Assembly: GCA_002842875.1 (NCBI GenBank)
Contig: PHEF01000042.1
Location: forward strand, 20,110 to 53,583
Length of the DNA stretch: 33,474 bases
Direction of reading: 5' to 3'
DNA from: Alphaproteobacteria bacterium HGW-Alphaproteobacteria-3
Lineage (GTDB): Bacteria; Pseudomonadota; Alphaproteobacteria; Parvibaculales; Parvibaculaceae
A program made the position numbers and the translations under genes. Positions 1 to 8,475 of the stretch are shown here, piece by piece (position 1 is the first letter of the stretch; every line of letters begins with the position of its first letter). The notes beneath the pieces are model-generated. The model was given only the letters and a program-made list of their open reading frames with translations. It did not search any database and was not told the DNA's origin.

Positions 1-1
1 G

Positions 2-1876
2 GAAAGCCCGGTCGAACCGTTCAAGCGTGCGCTCAGCATGACGATGCGCACCATTGCGGAGCAGCCGGAGCTCAACGTCACTTTCGGCACGGAAGCGCCC
101 GGCCTTCGGGGACTGCGCGCGCGCCTTCCCATGCCGAGCCGCAACCTGCCGCCCGAGGAAGTGGCGCAGGTTCGCGGCGTGTCGGACGCCTATGCCCTTC
201 GCCTCGCCCATCACGACGAAAAGGTGAATGCGAACCTTCAGCCCGAAGGCGGCAATGCGCTCGCCGTTTTCGATGCCGTCGAACAGGCGCGCTGCGAGGC
301 GATCGGCGCAAACCAGATGGCCGGCATTGCGCAGAACCTCACAGCCGCGCTCGAGCAGCGCTGTGCCGCGCGCGGTTACGACAGGATTTCGTCCCGCGAC
401 GAAGCCCCGCTCTCCGAAGCCGTGGCCATGGTGGTGCGCGAAAAGCTGACCGGCGAAGCACCGCCGCCCTCCGCGCGGAAGCTCGTGGAGCAATGGCGTT
501 CCTGGATCGAGGAAAAGGCCGGGTCCGACCTCGACCGTCTCCAGGACCTGATCGAGGATCAGACGGCCTTCGCGCGCGCGACGCGCGACATTCTCGTCGA
601 TCTCGATATGGGCGACGAATTGGGCGAGGCACCGGACCAGTCCTCCGAGGATGCGGATGACCAGGAAGGCGACAGCGAGGACAGCTCCGATCAGAGCCAG
701 TCCGGCGAAGCCGAACAGCCCGACGGTTCTTCGGCCGAGCAGGTCGAATATGCCGAGGGCGAAGGCGAGGAAGGCGATGAACAGACCGTCGAAGTCGACT
801 CCGACGACGTGCCGATGGATGGCGACACGGACGAGACGAGCGACGGCAATCAGCCCTGGCGGCCGAACCAGCAGGGCGACGACCGCAACCGCCAGCCCAC
901 CTACAAGATATTTACGCCGCAATTCGACGAAGTGATCTCGGCCGAAGACCTGTGCGATATCGAGGAACTGACGCGCCTGCGTCAGTATCTCGATCAGCAG
1001 CTTCAGCAGATGCAGGGCGTCGTCTCGCGGCTCGCCAACAAGCTGCAGCGACGCCTGCTCGCCCAGCAGAATCGCACATGGGAGTTCGACCTTGAGGAAG
1101 GCATCCTCGACGCGGCGCGCCTCACCCGCGCGGTCGTCGATCCGACGCTGCCGCTTGCCTACAAGGTCGAGCACGACATGGATTTCCGCGACACGGTTGT
1201 GACGCTGCTGCTCGACAATTCAGGGTCGATGCGCGGCCGCCCGATCACGGTTGCCGCCATGTGCGCCGATATTCTGGCCCGCACGCTGGAGCGTTGCGCA
1301 GTGAAGGTCGAAATTCTCGGCTTCACGACCCGCGCCTGGAAGGGCGGCCAGTCGCGCGAGCGCTGGCTTGCCGATGGGAAGCCCGCCCAGCCGGGCCGCC
1401 TGAACGACCTGCGTCACATCATCTACAAGGCGGCCGACACCCCCTGGCGGCGCGGGCGGCGCAATCTCGGCCTGATGATGCGCGAGGGCCTGCTGAAGGA
1501 AAACATCGACGGCGAGGCACTGATCTGGGCGCATAACCGTCTGCTCGGCCGCCCCGAGCAGCGCCGCATCCTGATGGTGATTTCGGACGGTGCGCCAGTC
1601 GATGACTCGACCCTCTCCGTCAATGCCGGCAACTATCTCGAGAAACACCTGCGAAGCGTCATCGAACAGATCGAGACGCAATCGCCGGTCGAGCTGATCG
1701 CCATCGGCATCGGCCACGACGTCACCCGCTACTATCGCCGCGCCGTCACCATTGTGGATGCCGAGCAGCTTGGCGGCGCGATGACGGAAAAGCTTGCGGA
1801 GCTTTTCGAGGACGAAACGAGCAAGCGGCGGACCCAGCGGACCGCACGGCGGCTGGCGGCCGGCACGGGGCGTTGA
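2..1876 (+). CDS. cobT: Cobaltochelatase subunit CobT (5' end cut by window edge)
   Basis: CobT is a subunit of the aerobic CobNST cobaltochelatase, which inserts cobalt into hydrogenobyrinate a,c-diamide in cobalamin synthesis; CobS and CobT form the ATPase ring. The reading frame is open from base 2 ([11 protein letters not shown] before the first ATG at 38), and this stretch resembles the conserved CobT N-terminus, so the true start lies upstream of the window. Visible parts counted from the ATG at 38: an N-terminal CobT region, a very acidic D/E/S/Q-rich linker at about residues 190-275, and a C-terminal von Willebrand A domain with the MIDAS motif DNSGS near residue 393 and DGAP near 518. 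The stop overlaps the ATG of a tiny downstream ORF. Family assignment is secure; only the N-terminal few dozen residues are missing. Confidence 0.95.
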   Translation, partial: ESPVEPFKRALSMTMRTIAEQPELNVTFGTEAPGLRGLRARLPMPSRNLPPEEVAQVRGVSDAYALRLAHHDEKVNANLQPEGGNALAVFDAVEQARCEAIGANQMAGIAQNLTAALEQRCAARGYDRISSRDEAPLSEAVAMVVREKLTGEAPPPSARKLVEQWRSWIEEKAGSDLDRLQDLIEDQTAFARATRDILVDLDMGDELGEAPDQSSEDADDQEGDSEDSSDQSQSGEAEQPDGSSAEQVEYAEGEGEEGDEQTVEVDSDDVPMDGDTDETSDGNQPWRPNQQGDDRNRQPTYKIFTPQFDEVISAEDLCDIEELTRLRQYLDQQLQQMQGVVSRLANKLQRRLLAQQNRTWEFDLEEGILDAARLTRAVVDPTLPLAYKVEHDMDFRDTVVTLLLDNSGSMRGRPITVAAMCADILARTLERCAVKVEILGFTTRAWKGGQSRERWLADGKPAQPGRLNDLRHIIYKAADTPWRRGRRNLGLMMREGLLKENIDGEALIWAHNRLLGRPEQRRILMVISDGAPVDDSTLSVNAGNYLEKHLRSVIEQIETQSPVELIAIGIGHDVTRYYRRAVTIVDAEQLGGAMTEKLAELFEDETSKRRTQRTARRLAAGTGR

Positions 1877-1974
1877 TGGACGCGCCCGTCGTGGCAGTGC
1901 TTCTGATATTCCTCGCCTATCTCCCCTTCCCGCTCCTCGCCCGCTTCAGGACAACGAAATCGGCTGCGGAATAA
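1876..1974 (+). CDS. Tiny 32-aa putative membrane peptide coupled to cobT
   Basis: A 32-codon ORF starts at an ATG that shares one base with the cobT stop codon (TGATG), an arrangement typical of translational coupling. The peptide begins M-D-A-P-V-V and is then almost entirely hydrophobic (A-V-L-L-I-F-L-A-Y-L-P-F-P-L-L-A) before a short basic/polar tail (R-F-R-T-T-K-S-A-A-E). It could be a single-span membrane peptide. I recognise no family, and the ORF is short enough to be chance. The overlap and clean hydrophobic profile are the only support. Confidence 0.35.
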   Translation: MDAPVVAVLLIFLAYLPFPLLARFRTTKSAAE

Positions 1975-2050
1975 CGGAAAGAAAGCTTGAGCTTCCCGGC
2001 GAGGGGAATATTCTGCGCGGCTTTTCTCAAGCCGCCAGAAGACACCGACA

Positions 2051-3490
2051 ATGCACGCCGATACCGAGGGAACAGGCCGGACGCTCTGGATCGCCGAAGC
2101 GAAGGCGACGATCGCCCTCGCATGGCCGCTCATCGCGACGAACCTCGCGCAGATCGCGATCAACGCGACCGACGTCGTCATGATGGGATGGATCGGGCCG
2201 GAAGCGCTGGCGGCCGGCGCCCTCGGATCGAACCTCTATTTCGCCATGATGATTTTCGGCATCGGCGTCGTCACCGCGGCTGCACCCATGGCGGCCGCCG
2301 AACTCGGACGCCGCAGCCATTCGGTGCGCGACGTGCGGCGTACCATGCGGCAGGCTTTCTGGGCGGCGGCAACACTCTGCATCCCGTTCTGGCTGCTCCT
2401 CTGGAACGCGGAGGCTATTCTCGTTCTGCTCGGCCAGGACCCGGCGCTGGCGGCATCCGCCGCGTCCTACACGCGCGCGCTCCAATGGGCGCTCTTTCCG
2501 GCCTTTCTCTATGTCGTCCTGCGCATCTTCATCTCGGCGCTCGAACGGCCTCGCTGGGCGCTGGTCATCGGCGCGCTGGCCGTGCCCTTCAATGCCTTCG
2601 CCAACTGGTGCCTCATGTTCGGCCATCTCGGCATGCCCGCTCTCGGCCTGCCCGGCGCCGGTATCGGCAGCGTGCTGACAAGCATCTTCATGTTCGGCGC
2701 GCTTGCGCTCATCGTCGTTTCCGACCGGCGTTTCCGCCGCTACTCCATTTTCGGCCGCTTCTGGCGCGCGGACTGGATGCGCTACCGCGAACTCTGGCGC
2801 CTCGGCCTGCCGATCGGCATGACGCTGGCATTCGAGGTCATGGTGTTCAACGCCGCCGTCCTTCTCATGGGTCTCTTCGGCGCGGAGGCGCTCGCCGCTC
2901 ACTCGATCGCGCTGCAGATCGCGGCCGTCTCCTTCATGGTCCCGCTCGGTTTCTCGCAAGCGGTGACCGTGCGCGTTGGCCGCGCGCTGGGCGCGGACGA
3001 CGCAGAGGCAATTACGAGAGCAGGCTGGACGCCTCTCGTCATGGGCGTCGCCTTCATGGCATTGATGGCACTCATGATGATGCTCTTCCCGCACGCGCTG
3101 ATCGGCATCTTTCTCGACCGGAGCGTGCCCGAAAACGCGAACGTCATCGCGCTTGCCGTTTCCTTCCTCGCGATTGCCGCCCTGTTTCAGGTCTTTGATG
3201 GCGCACAATCGATCTGCGCCGGCATGCTGCGCGGACTGCAGGACACGCGCGTTCCGATGGTTTACGCGGGTGTCGGCTACTGGGTCATCGGGCTCAGTTC
3301 CGGCGTTCTTCTCGCCTTTCCGGGGAAGCTCGAAGGAGTAGTGGGCATCTGGCTCGGCCTCGCGGCGGGGCTCGCCGCCGTTTCCATCATGATGATCTCG
3401 CGCTGGACGCGGCGGGCGAAGCTGGGCCTCGACCGTTCACCCTGGGCGGCCGGCGTGGCGCGCGCACCGCAGGACGCGGCGCTCTTGTAA
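2051..3490 (+). CDS. MATE family efflux transporter
   Basis: A 479-residue multidrug and toxic compound extrusion (MATE, NorM-like) transporter, expected to export cationic or organic compounds across the inner membrane in exchange for Na+ or H+. The protein is hydrophobic throughout, with about 12 predicted membrane segments in two pseudo-repeats. Typical signatures are L-A-Q-I-A-I-N-A-T-D-V-V-M-M-G in the first helices and A-L-Q-I-A-A-V-S-F-M-V-P-L-G in the second half. Length matches the family (about 450-480). The ribosome-binding site before ATG 2051 is poor, so the start is less certain than the gene. It follows cobT by about 75 bases in the same direction, but substrate and any link to cobalamin synthesis cannot be read from sequence. 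Confidence 0.9.
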   Translation: MHADTEGTGRTLWIAEAKATIALAWPLIATNLAQIAINATDVVMMGWIGPEALAAGALGSNLYFAMMIFGIGVVTAAAPMAAAELGRRSHSVRDVRRTMRQAFWAAATLCIPFWLLLWNAEAILVLLGQDPALAASAASYTRALQWALFPAFLYVVLRIFISALERPRWALVIGALAVPFNAFANWCLMFGHLGMPALGLPGAGIGSVLTSIFMFGALALIVVSDRRFRRYSIFGRFWRADWMRYRELWRLGLPIGMTLAFEVMVFNAAVLLMGLFGAEALAAHSIALQIAAVSFMVPLGFSQAVTVRVGRALGADDAEAITRAGWTPLVMGVAFMALMALMMMLFPHALIGIFLDRSVPENANVIALAVSFLAIAALFQVFDGAQSICAGMLRGLQDTRVPMVYAGVGYWVIGLSSGVLLAFPGKLEGVVGIWLGLAAGLAAVSIMMISRWTRRAKLGLDRSPWAAGVARAPQDAALL

Positions 3491-3574
3491 GCGCGACATG
3501 CGCCGATATGATGCCCGCGCCGGAAAACACGCCAGACAAGGCGGTCTGCAATCCGGCACGGAGGGGAGATCGAA

Positions 3575-4726
3575 TTGGCTATCCGGTACGGCGCGACATC
3601 GGTTCTGGCTGCATGCTTGCTCACGGCGATCTGCGCGGCACCTTCCCCTCTGGCGGCCGAATCCAGGCCGGTTGAGGTCTCGACATCCACGCTGCTCTGG
3701 AACCCGGAAGACCGCACCGAAAGCAGAACCGGAAAACTCGTCTGGGCGGGCGGCATCGAAATCGCGTCGCCGGACGAGGATTTCGGCGGCTGGTCGGGCC
3801 TCGCGGTGAGCCCCGACGGCGCTGCCCTGCTTTCCATCTCCGACCAGGGCCGGTGGCTGACCGCAATCCTCCTCTATGACGAGCGCGGGCGTCTCTCCGG
3901 CATGGCGGAAGCGAAGATCGCTCCCATGCTCGGCCTCGATGGAAAGCCGATCGCAGGCAAGACGCTCGGCGATGCGGAGAGCCTCGTCATGTTGCCGGGT
4001 ATGGCGGGCGGTATCCTCGGCAAGGCCTATGTCGGCTTTGAACGCGCGCACCGTATCTGGCGCTACGACCTCGAAACATCCGGCGCCGAGGCCATACCGG
4101 AGCAACTGCTGACGCAACGGCATTTCGGGCTCCTGAACAACAATGGCGGCCTCGAATCGCTCGACCTTCTGCCGCCCTCGGTGCCGGGCGGAGAACCGCG
4201 CATATTGGCGATTGCAGAAGACACGCGCGATCCGCGCGGCCACATCAAGGGCTTTATTGCCGACGGACACCACATTGCGTGGTTCGGCGTTCGGGCGCGC
4301 GAGCCGTACCGCCCGACCGACATGGCGCGCCTGCCGAACGGCGACCTGCTGTTGCTCGAGCGGCGCTACTCGCCGCTTGCCGGTGCCGGCATGCAGATGC
4401 GCCTCATCCCCGCAGACGCGATCGCGCGCGATGCCGTGGTTGACGGCGACGTACTCATCGATGTCGGCCAGCGTTATTCCATCGACAACATGGAGGGATT
4501 GGCGGTCCGGCAGGACAAAAACGGCGACCTGCTCGTCTATGTGATTTCGGACGACAACTTCAGTCCGCTGCAGCGAACCTTGTTGCTGATGTTCCGCCTT
4601 GAAATGCCGGAGAAACCGCAACTCGCACCAGCGGCGGAAACACTCAAGCTCCCCCGAAGCCCGGAAGCGGACGGATCGTCCGCCGCAGCATCAGGGTCGG
4701 AAGAAGCTGCACCAGAGCCCAGGTGA
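3575..4726 (+). CDS. Secreted esterase-like activity of phytase family protein
   Basis: A 383-residue exported protein of the phytase-like esterase family (PF13449-type beta-propeller). I chose the TTG start at 3575 because a strong GAGGGGAG ribosome-binding site lies 6 bases upstream. Residues 1-29 form a signal peptide (basic R4, hydrophobic core, cleavage near L-A-A-E). The family features G-G-W-S-G-L-A-V-S-P-D-G followed by I-S-D-Q-G-R-W, then L-G-D-A-E-S-L-V and N-N-G-G-L-E-S-L-D-L-L, are present, and N-M-E-G-L-A-V comes near the C-terminus. The last 35 residues are low-complexity A/E/S/P-rich. Substrate is unknown; the family name does not establish phytase activity. Its 3' end overlaps the convergent membrane-protein gene by 83 bases. 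Confidence 0.8.
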   Translation: MAIRYGATSVLAACLLTAICAAPSPLAAESRPVEVSTSTLLWNPEDRTESRTGKLVWAGGIEIASPDEDFGGWSGLAVSPDGAALLSISDQGRWLTAILLYDERGRLSGMAEAKIAPMLGLDGKPIAGKTLGDAESLVMLPGMAGGILGKAYVGFERAHRIWRYDLETSGAEAIPEQLLTQRHFGLLNNNGGLESLDLLPPSVPGGEPRILAIAEDTRDPRGHIKGFIADGHHIAWFGVRAREPYRPTDMARLPNGDLLLLERRYSPLAGAGMQMRLIPADAIARDAVVDGDVLIDVGQRYSIDNMEGLAVRQDKNGDLLVYVISDDNFSPLQRTLLLMFRLEMPEKPQLAPAAETLKLPRSPEADGSSAAASGSEEAAPEPR

Positions 4727-5324
4727 AATGGATGCCCGTCTCGACGGCCAAGCGGCCGCCGAGTTCGGCGTCCCACACCATTGCCGGGCGCGTGTTGAAG
4801 ACGATGGCAAAGACGGTCCCACCGACGAAGGCAGCGAAGAACGGCGCCTTCCACCATGGAATGCCGCGAAGCCAGTCGAACAGAAGAATATTCACGAGCT
4901 GACCCACCGCCATCGCCCCGGTAAAGGACGCCGCGAGCGCATAAGGCGAGATATCCCGCTCGAAATCCGCGATCGCCCCTTCACGGACCGCCCAGAAGAT
5001 GCCGCCCGCAAGCACAAGCCATGCGACGAGAGACGCCGTCAGCGTCAAGGCTGCGCCGTAACGCCGGCTCGACAGGTTCAGGATGAAAAAGACCGAGGGC
5101 AGAACGAGGAAACCCCAGTTGATCCAGCCCGAGGGATCGAGCAGCGTATCGAGCTCGCCAAGGGCCGCAAGCTCGGGAGCGGGAGCGCCCCGCAGATAGA
5201 AACTCAGGAGAAACGCCGCGCACAGGGCGAGGACGGGAAAGACAAGACGGACAAGAGCGGTCACAAACCGCGACACCGGTCCCGGCCGGCCCACCGGCAC
5301 GCGATCCACCCCCCTATCCAGCAT
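4644..5324 (-). CDS. Six-helix membrane protein, VUT/YhhQ-like (possible queuosine-precursor transporter relative)
   Basis: A 226-residue integral membrane protein with about six hydrophobic segments. The pattern V-L-P-S-V-F-F-I-L-N-L-S-S-R-R-Y-G-A in the middle, and V-G-Q-L-V-N-I-L-L-F-D-W-L-R followed by W-W-K-A-P-F-F-A-A-F-V-G-G further on, resembles the layout of the VUT/YhhQ (queuosine precursor uptake) family, where the same positions carry a D/N-rich helix end before a Y-G turn and a Q-L-x-D helix. It is divergent, so this is an inference rather than a secure assignment. Start ATG at 5324 has only a weak purine-rich ribosome-binding site. Its 3' end overlaps the convergent phytase-like gene. 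Confidence 0.6.
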   Translation of the reverse strand: MLDRGVDRVPVGRPGPVSRFVTALVRLVFPVLALCAAFLLSFYLRGAPAPELAALGELDTLLDPSGWINWGFLVLPSVFFILNLSSRRYGAALTLTASLVAWLVLAGGIFWAVREGAIADFERDISPYALAASFTGAMAVGQLVNILLFDWLRGIPWWKAPFFAAFVGGTVFAIVFNTRPAMVWDAELGGRLAVETGIHFTWALVQLLPTLMLRRTIRPLPGFGGA

Positions 5325-5433
5325 GATGCCGCCCCCGAAATCGATACGGCGCAGAGTCTAACCGCGCCCTAGCGTGCCCGAAAGGCCGCCGTGCAAATTT
5401 CGGAAATCTGGGTAAACGGCCGCTTCAGCCGCC

Positions 5434-5466
5434 AAAATGAAAACAGGCGGCCCACTGGACCGCCTG
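5434..5466 (-). terminator. Rho-independent terminator of rpmB
   Basis: Read on the minus strand, CAGGCGG and CCGCCTG form a perfect 7-bp stem around a 9-base loop, followed by TTTTCATTTT. It lies 26 bases past the rpmB stop codon in the right orientation. Confidence 0.8.
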
Positions 5467-5492
5467 CGTTTCGAAAATTTCGCTGGAAAGCG

Positions 5493-5783
5493 TCAGGCAG
5501 CGACAGCCTGTGCCTTTTCGACCTGGCGCTTGAGTTTCAGCGCGCGCGGCGAGAGCTGAGCGTCGGAAGCCTTCATGAGGAAGGGATCCAGACCGCCATT
5601 GTGCTCGACCGAGCGCAGCGCATGGGCCGAAATCCGCAGGCTGACCTGACGGCCGAGGACATCGCTGATCAGCGTAACCTGGCAGAGATTCGGCAAGAAG
5701 CGGCGACGCGTCTTGCGGTTCGCGTGGCTCACATTGTTGCCGGACATCACGGCCTTGCCGGAGAGTTCGCAACGGCGGGACAT
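5493..5783 (-). CDS. rpmB: 50S ribosomal protein L28
   Basis: A 96-residue L28 protein of the large ribosomal subunit. The N-terminus [22 protein letters not shown] is the family signature, followed by [10 protein letters not shown] and a basic C-terminus ending K-A-Q-A-V-A-A. The ATG at 5783 is chosen because a GAAGGAA ribosome-binding site lies just upstream and it gives the normal length; the frame stays open a further 18 codons upstream but without family similarity. Monocistronic: its own terminator follows, and the next minus-strand gene upstream (meaB) ends about 120 bases away. Confidence 0.97.
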   Translation of the reverse strand: MSRRCELSGKAVMSGNNVSHANRKTRRRFLPNLCQVTLISDVLGRQVSLRISAHALRSVEHNGGLDPFLMKASDAQLSPRALKLKRQVEKAQAVAA

Positions 5784-5901
5784 TGGGTTTCCTTCGTAAT
5801 TCGGCTGAGGCCGCCGCAGTCTCCCGCGCAGCCCCAAAACACCTCAAGACAGGCGCGCACGTATAAAAGGCCCTCGCGGGCACGTCAAGGCCAGAAAGGG
5901 G

Positions 5902-6945
5902 CTACTGGCTGCCCTTTCCCTCCCCGAGCACAAGGGCGAGGAGCCGTTTCGCCGCGGCGGTCGGCGTAACCCGGCCCGACGCTACGTCGTTCTCGAGTTC
6001 GGGCAGGAGCGCGGCCGCCCTTTTGTCTGCCTTGAGGGCTGCAAAAAGGCCCTCCCTTATCTCCGTCCACATCCAGGCTTTTGCCTGGGAAGCCCTCACC
6101 CGGTCGAGTTCCCCGGCCCCGGAGAGCTTTGTGCGGTGATCGAGCGCGGCGGCCCAGATTTCCGCCAGTCCCTCGCCCTTCAGGGCCGATGCGAGAAGGA
6201 CACTCGGCGTCCAGACGGCGCTTTTCGGCTTCATCAGGTGGAGAGCGGTCTTGTACTCCATCTGGGCACGCCTGGCGGCCGGAATGAGATCGCCGTCGGC
6301 CTTGTTGACCACGACGAGGTCTGCAAGCTCCATGATGCCGCGCTTTATCCCCTGCAATTCGTCGCCGCCGCCCGGCGACAGCAGGAGAAGAAACATATCG
6401 ACCATCTCGGCAACCGATGTTTCCGACTGGCCGACCCCGACCGTCTCGACGATGACGACGTCATAGCCCGCAGCTTCGGTGAGGAGCATGGCTTCGCGCG
6501 TCCGGCGGGCGACACCGCCCAGCGTGCCCCCCGACGGTGAGGGACGAATGAAGGCATTGGAATCGCGCGCCAGAAGCTCCATCCGGGTCTTGTCGCCGAG
6601 GATCGACCCGCCGGTGCGCGCCGAGGAAGGATCGATGGCGAGAACGGCAACCTTGTGCCCTTTTCCCGTGAGGTACTGGCCGAAAGCTTCGGTGAAGGTC
6701 GATTTGCCGACGCCGGGCGCCCCGGAAAGGCCGAGCCGCACCGCCTTGCCGGTGTCCGGCAGCAGGTCCGCCAGCAGGGCCTGTGCGATGTCCTGATGGT
6801 CCGCCCGCGCCGATTCGACAAGCGTGATGGCGCGGGCCAGCGCCGTGCGGCTTCCAGCCCGGATTCCCGCGGCAAGCTCTCCCGCATCGGGCGCCGCCCG
6901 ATTGTAGGCGCGCCGCTCCGCCTGCTTTTTCTCTGTTCCGCTCAT
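5902..6945 (-). CDS. meaB: Methylmalonyl-CoA mutase-associated GTPase MeaB
   Basis: A 347-residue G3E-type P-loop GTPase (MeaB/ArgK, human MMAA counterpart). It gates adenosylcobalamin loading and protects methylmalonyl-CoA mutase from inactivation. Visible motifs: Walker A G-A-P-G-V-G-K-S at residues 75-82, [19 protein letters not shown] typical of the family, E-T-V-G-V-G-Q-S-E (switch II) and N-K-A-D (base recognition). The start at 6945 (M-S-G-T-E-K-K) gives normal family length; the open frame continues upstream without similarity. The mutase gene lies 1.5 kb upstream on the same strand, separated by two other genes, so the pair is linked but not an immediate operon. Confidence 0.95.
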   Translation of the reverse strand: MSGTEKKQAERRAYNRAAPDAGELAAGIRAGSRTALARAITLVESARADHQDIAQALLADLLPDTGKAVRLGLSGAPGVGKSTFTEAFGQYLTGKGHKVAVLAIDPSSARTGGSILGDKTRMELLARDSNAFIRPSPSGGTLGGVARRTREAMLLTEAAGYDVVIVETVGVGQSETSVAEMVDMFLLLLSPGGGDELQGIKRGIMELADLVVVNKADGDLIPAARRAQMEYKTALHLMKPKSAVWTPSVLLASALKGEGLAEIWAAALDHRTKLSGAGELDRVRASQAKAWMWTEIREGLFAALKADKRAAALLPELENDVASGRVTPTAAAKRLLALVLGEGKGSQ

Positions 6946-7078
6946 GGCCCCAGTTGCATACTTGTCCAAATCGGCCCCGTCCAGCCCCGGCCGTTCAGCC
7001 CCGGTTCGGCCTGGAGCGGTGAGAATGGACGGGAAAGCCTGCGGGAGGGCCTGCCACGACCGGGAGAACCCTTTGGCC

Positions 7079-7945
7079 ATGGACCGGGCGATGCACGAAC
7101 GCAAAAGAACGGGACGAAACCTGGCGCTTGCCCTCGCGCTTGCGGCGGCGATTGGCGCAGCTTTGCCTGCGTCCGCAAAGACCGTCGAGCCGGAAGCCAC
7201 CGCCGAAGGAGTTCTCGCGGATTACACGGTCTATATCGGCGGGCTCATCGTTGCCGAAGGCTCGATGAAAGCAAGCCTGGAGGGTGAAAGCTACCGGCTG
7301 CAGAACCGTCTTGGATCGGCCGGCCTCCCGAAGAAGTTCTGGGATGCGAGATGGACCATGACGAGCGAGGGCCGTGTCGATGGCGACAAGCTGCGTCCCT
7401 CAAGCTTCGCCTTCACCTCCACCGAGAACGACGAGACGAAGAAGCGGCTCCTCACCTACAACGATGCCGGGATGCCAGCCTTGAGCTTCGACCCGCCGCT
7501 TTCTCCCGAAGAGCGCGAAAGCACGTTGCCTTTCGAGCGGAAGGGAACACTCGACCCGGTCAGCACCTTTCTCGTGCCCGTGGCGAACGACGGCAATCCC
7601 TGCAACCGCAAGCTCCCCGTCTTCGACGGCAAGCGCCGCTACGACCTCGACCTGACCTTTGACCGCATCGACACGATCACGACGCGCGACAACGGCTATA
7701 GCGGCGAAGCGGTCCGCTGCAAGGTGCGCATAACGCCGCGCGCGGGCATGGAAAAGGCGAAACTCACCAAGACCATGCAACAGCGCGACGATACCCGGAT
7801 ATGGCTGGCGCCGGTCGACAGCGGAAAATTCTACTTCCCCGTGCGTGTGCAGATGCGGACACCCATCGGCGGCGCCGTTCTGGATGTTGTAAGGCTTCGG
7901 CCGCTTGGCGTGAACACGGCAGCGGCCGACTTCCCGTCAAACTGA
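7079..7945 (+). CDS. DUF3108 domain exported protein
   Basis: A 288-residue exported protein of the DUF3108 family, whose biochemical role is unknown. I use the ATG at 7079, giving [10 protein letters not shown] followed by a hydrophobic stretch ([15 protein letters not shown]) and a likely A-S-A cleavage site. A GGGAG sits about 12 bases upstream; a second in-frame ATG at 7091 is equally possible. The mature part begins [14 protein letters not shown] and contains paired cysteines (N-P-C-N-R-K and V-R-C-K-V-R), consistent with a periplasmic beta-rich fold. It is divergent from meaB and converges on the small gene at 7958, so it is probably transcribed alone. Confidence 0.75.
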   Translation: MDRAMHERKRTGRNLALALALAAAIGAALPASAKTVEPEATAEGVLADYTVYIGGLIVAEGSMKASLEGESYRLQNRLGSAGLPKKFWDARWTMTSEGRVDGDKLRPSSFAFTSTENDETKKRLLTYNDAGMPALSFDPPLSPEERESTLPFERKGTLDPVSTFLVPVANDGNPCNRKLPVFDGKRRYDLDLTFDRIDTITTRDNGYSGEAVRCKVRITPRAGMEKAKLTKTMQQRDDTRIWLAPVDSGKFYFPVRVQMRTPIGGAVLDVVRLRPLGVNTAAADFPSN

Positions 7946-7957
7946 GGGCGACCGGGG

Positions 7958-8188
7958 TCAACCGGTCTTGCCGGCCTGACCGCGAACTTCCGCGTGAAGC
8001 GCGCGCAAGCGTTCGACGAGGTCGTCCTCCGGTGGGACGCCTCTCTTCTCGATATCTTCAAGCAGCCCTTCGAGCCGCACCGCCAGCATGCCGTAATAGT
8101 CTTTCTGCCGGTCGTCCTTTTCCCGGACGTCGGCAAGGCTGCTCTGGCGGCTCGCCTTTGGGCGCGCCAAACCATCTCCGGTGCTCAT
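7958..8188 (-). CDS. Small helical hypothetical protein (76 aa)
   Basis: A 76-residue charged protein without recognised family. A textbook ribosome-binding site (GGAGG, 5 bases before ATG 8188) supports translation. After a polar N-terminus, residues 20-70 look like two amphipathic helices (D-Y-Y-G-M-L-A-V-R-L-E-G-L-L-E-D-I and D-D-L-V-E-R-L-R-A-L-H-A-E-V). There is no signal peptide or cysteine. It sits 12 bases from the convergent DUF3108 gene and about 290 bases downstream of the mutase start region. The interval 8189-8475 contains no further gene that I can support. Function unknown. Confidence 0.6.
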   Translation of the reverse strand: MSTGDGLARPKASRQSSLADVREKDDRQKDYYGMLAVRLEGLLEDIEKRGVPPEDDLVERLRALHAEVRGQAGKTG

Positions 8189-8475
8189 GGCACCTCCGCG
8201 GATCTCGCATATGTGGTTCTATGTTCGACAGCCGTGTTTTCCCGCGTTTCCTGTTCCGGGAGGGCACGTCTTGCCTGGCGGGGCCCATGGGCGGCGGCTC
8301 GGAGATCGTTGAGCGGCACGCGTGCCCTGCCAAATCGACTCTCATGGTCGAAAGTTGACCGGGGGAATAATCCAGCTCGAAGCGGGTTGCAACAAGGAAT
8401 ATGCGGCAACGCTCATTTGACGCACACACTGCCCGTCAAACAGGCATTTTTTGAGCAGCCTTGTTTATCGGCAGT

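Noticed and set aside
8430..8456. Short stem TGCC/GGCA followed by six T on the plus strand
   Set aside because: Stem is only 4 bp and no plus-strand gene ends upstream.
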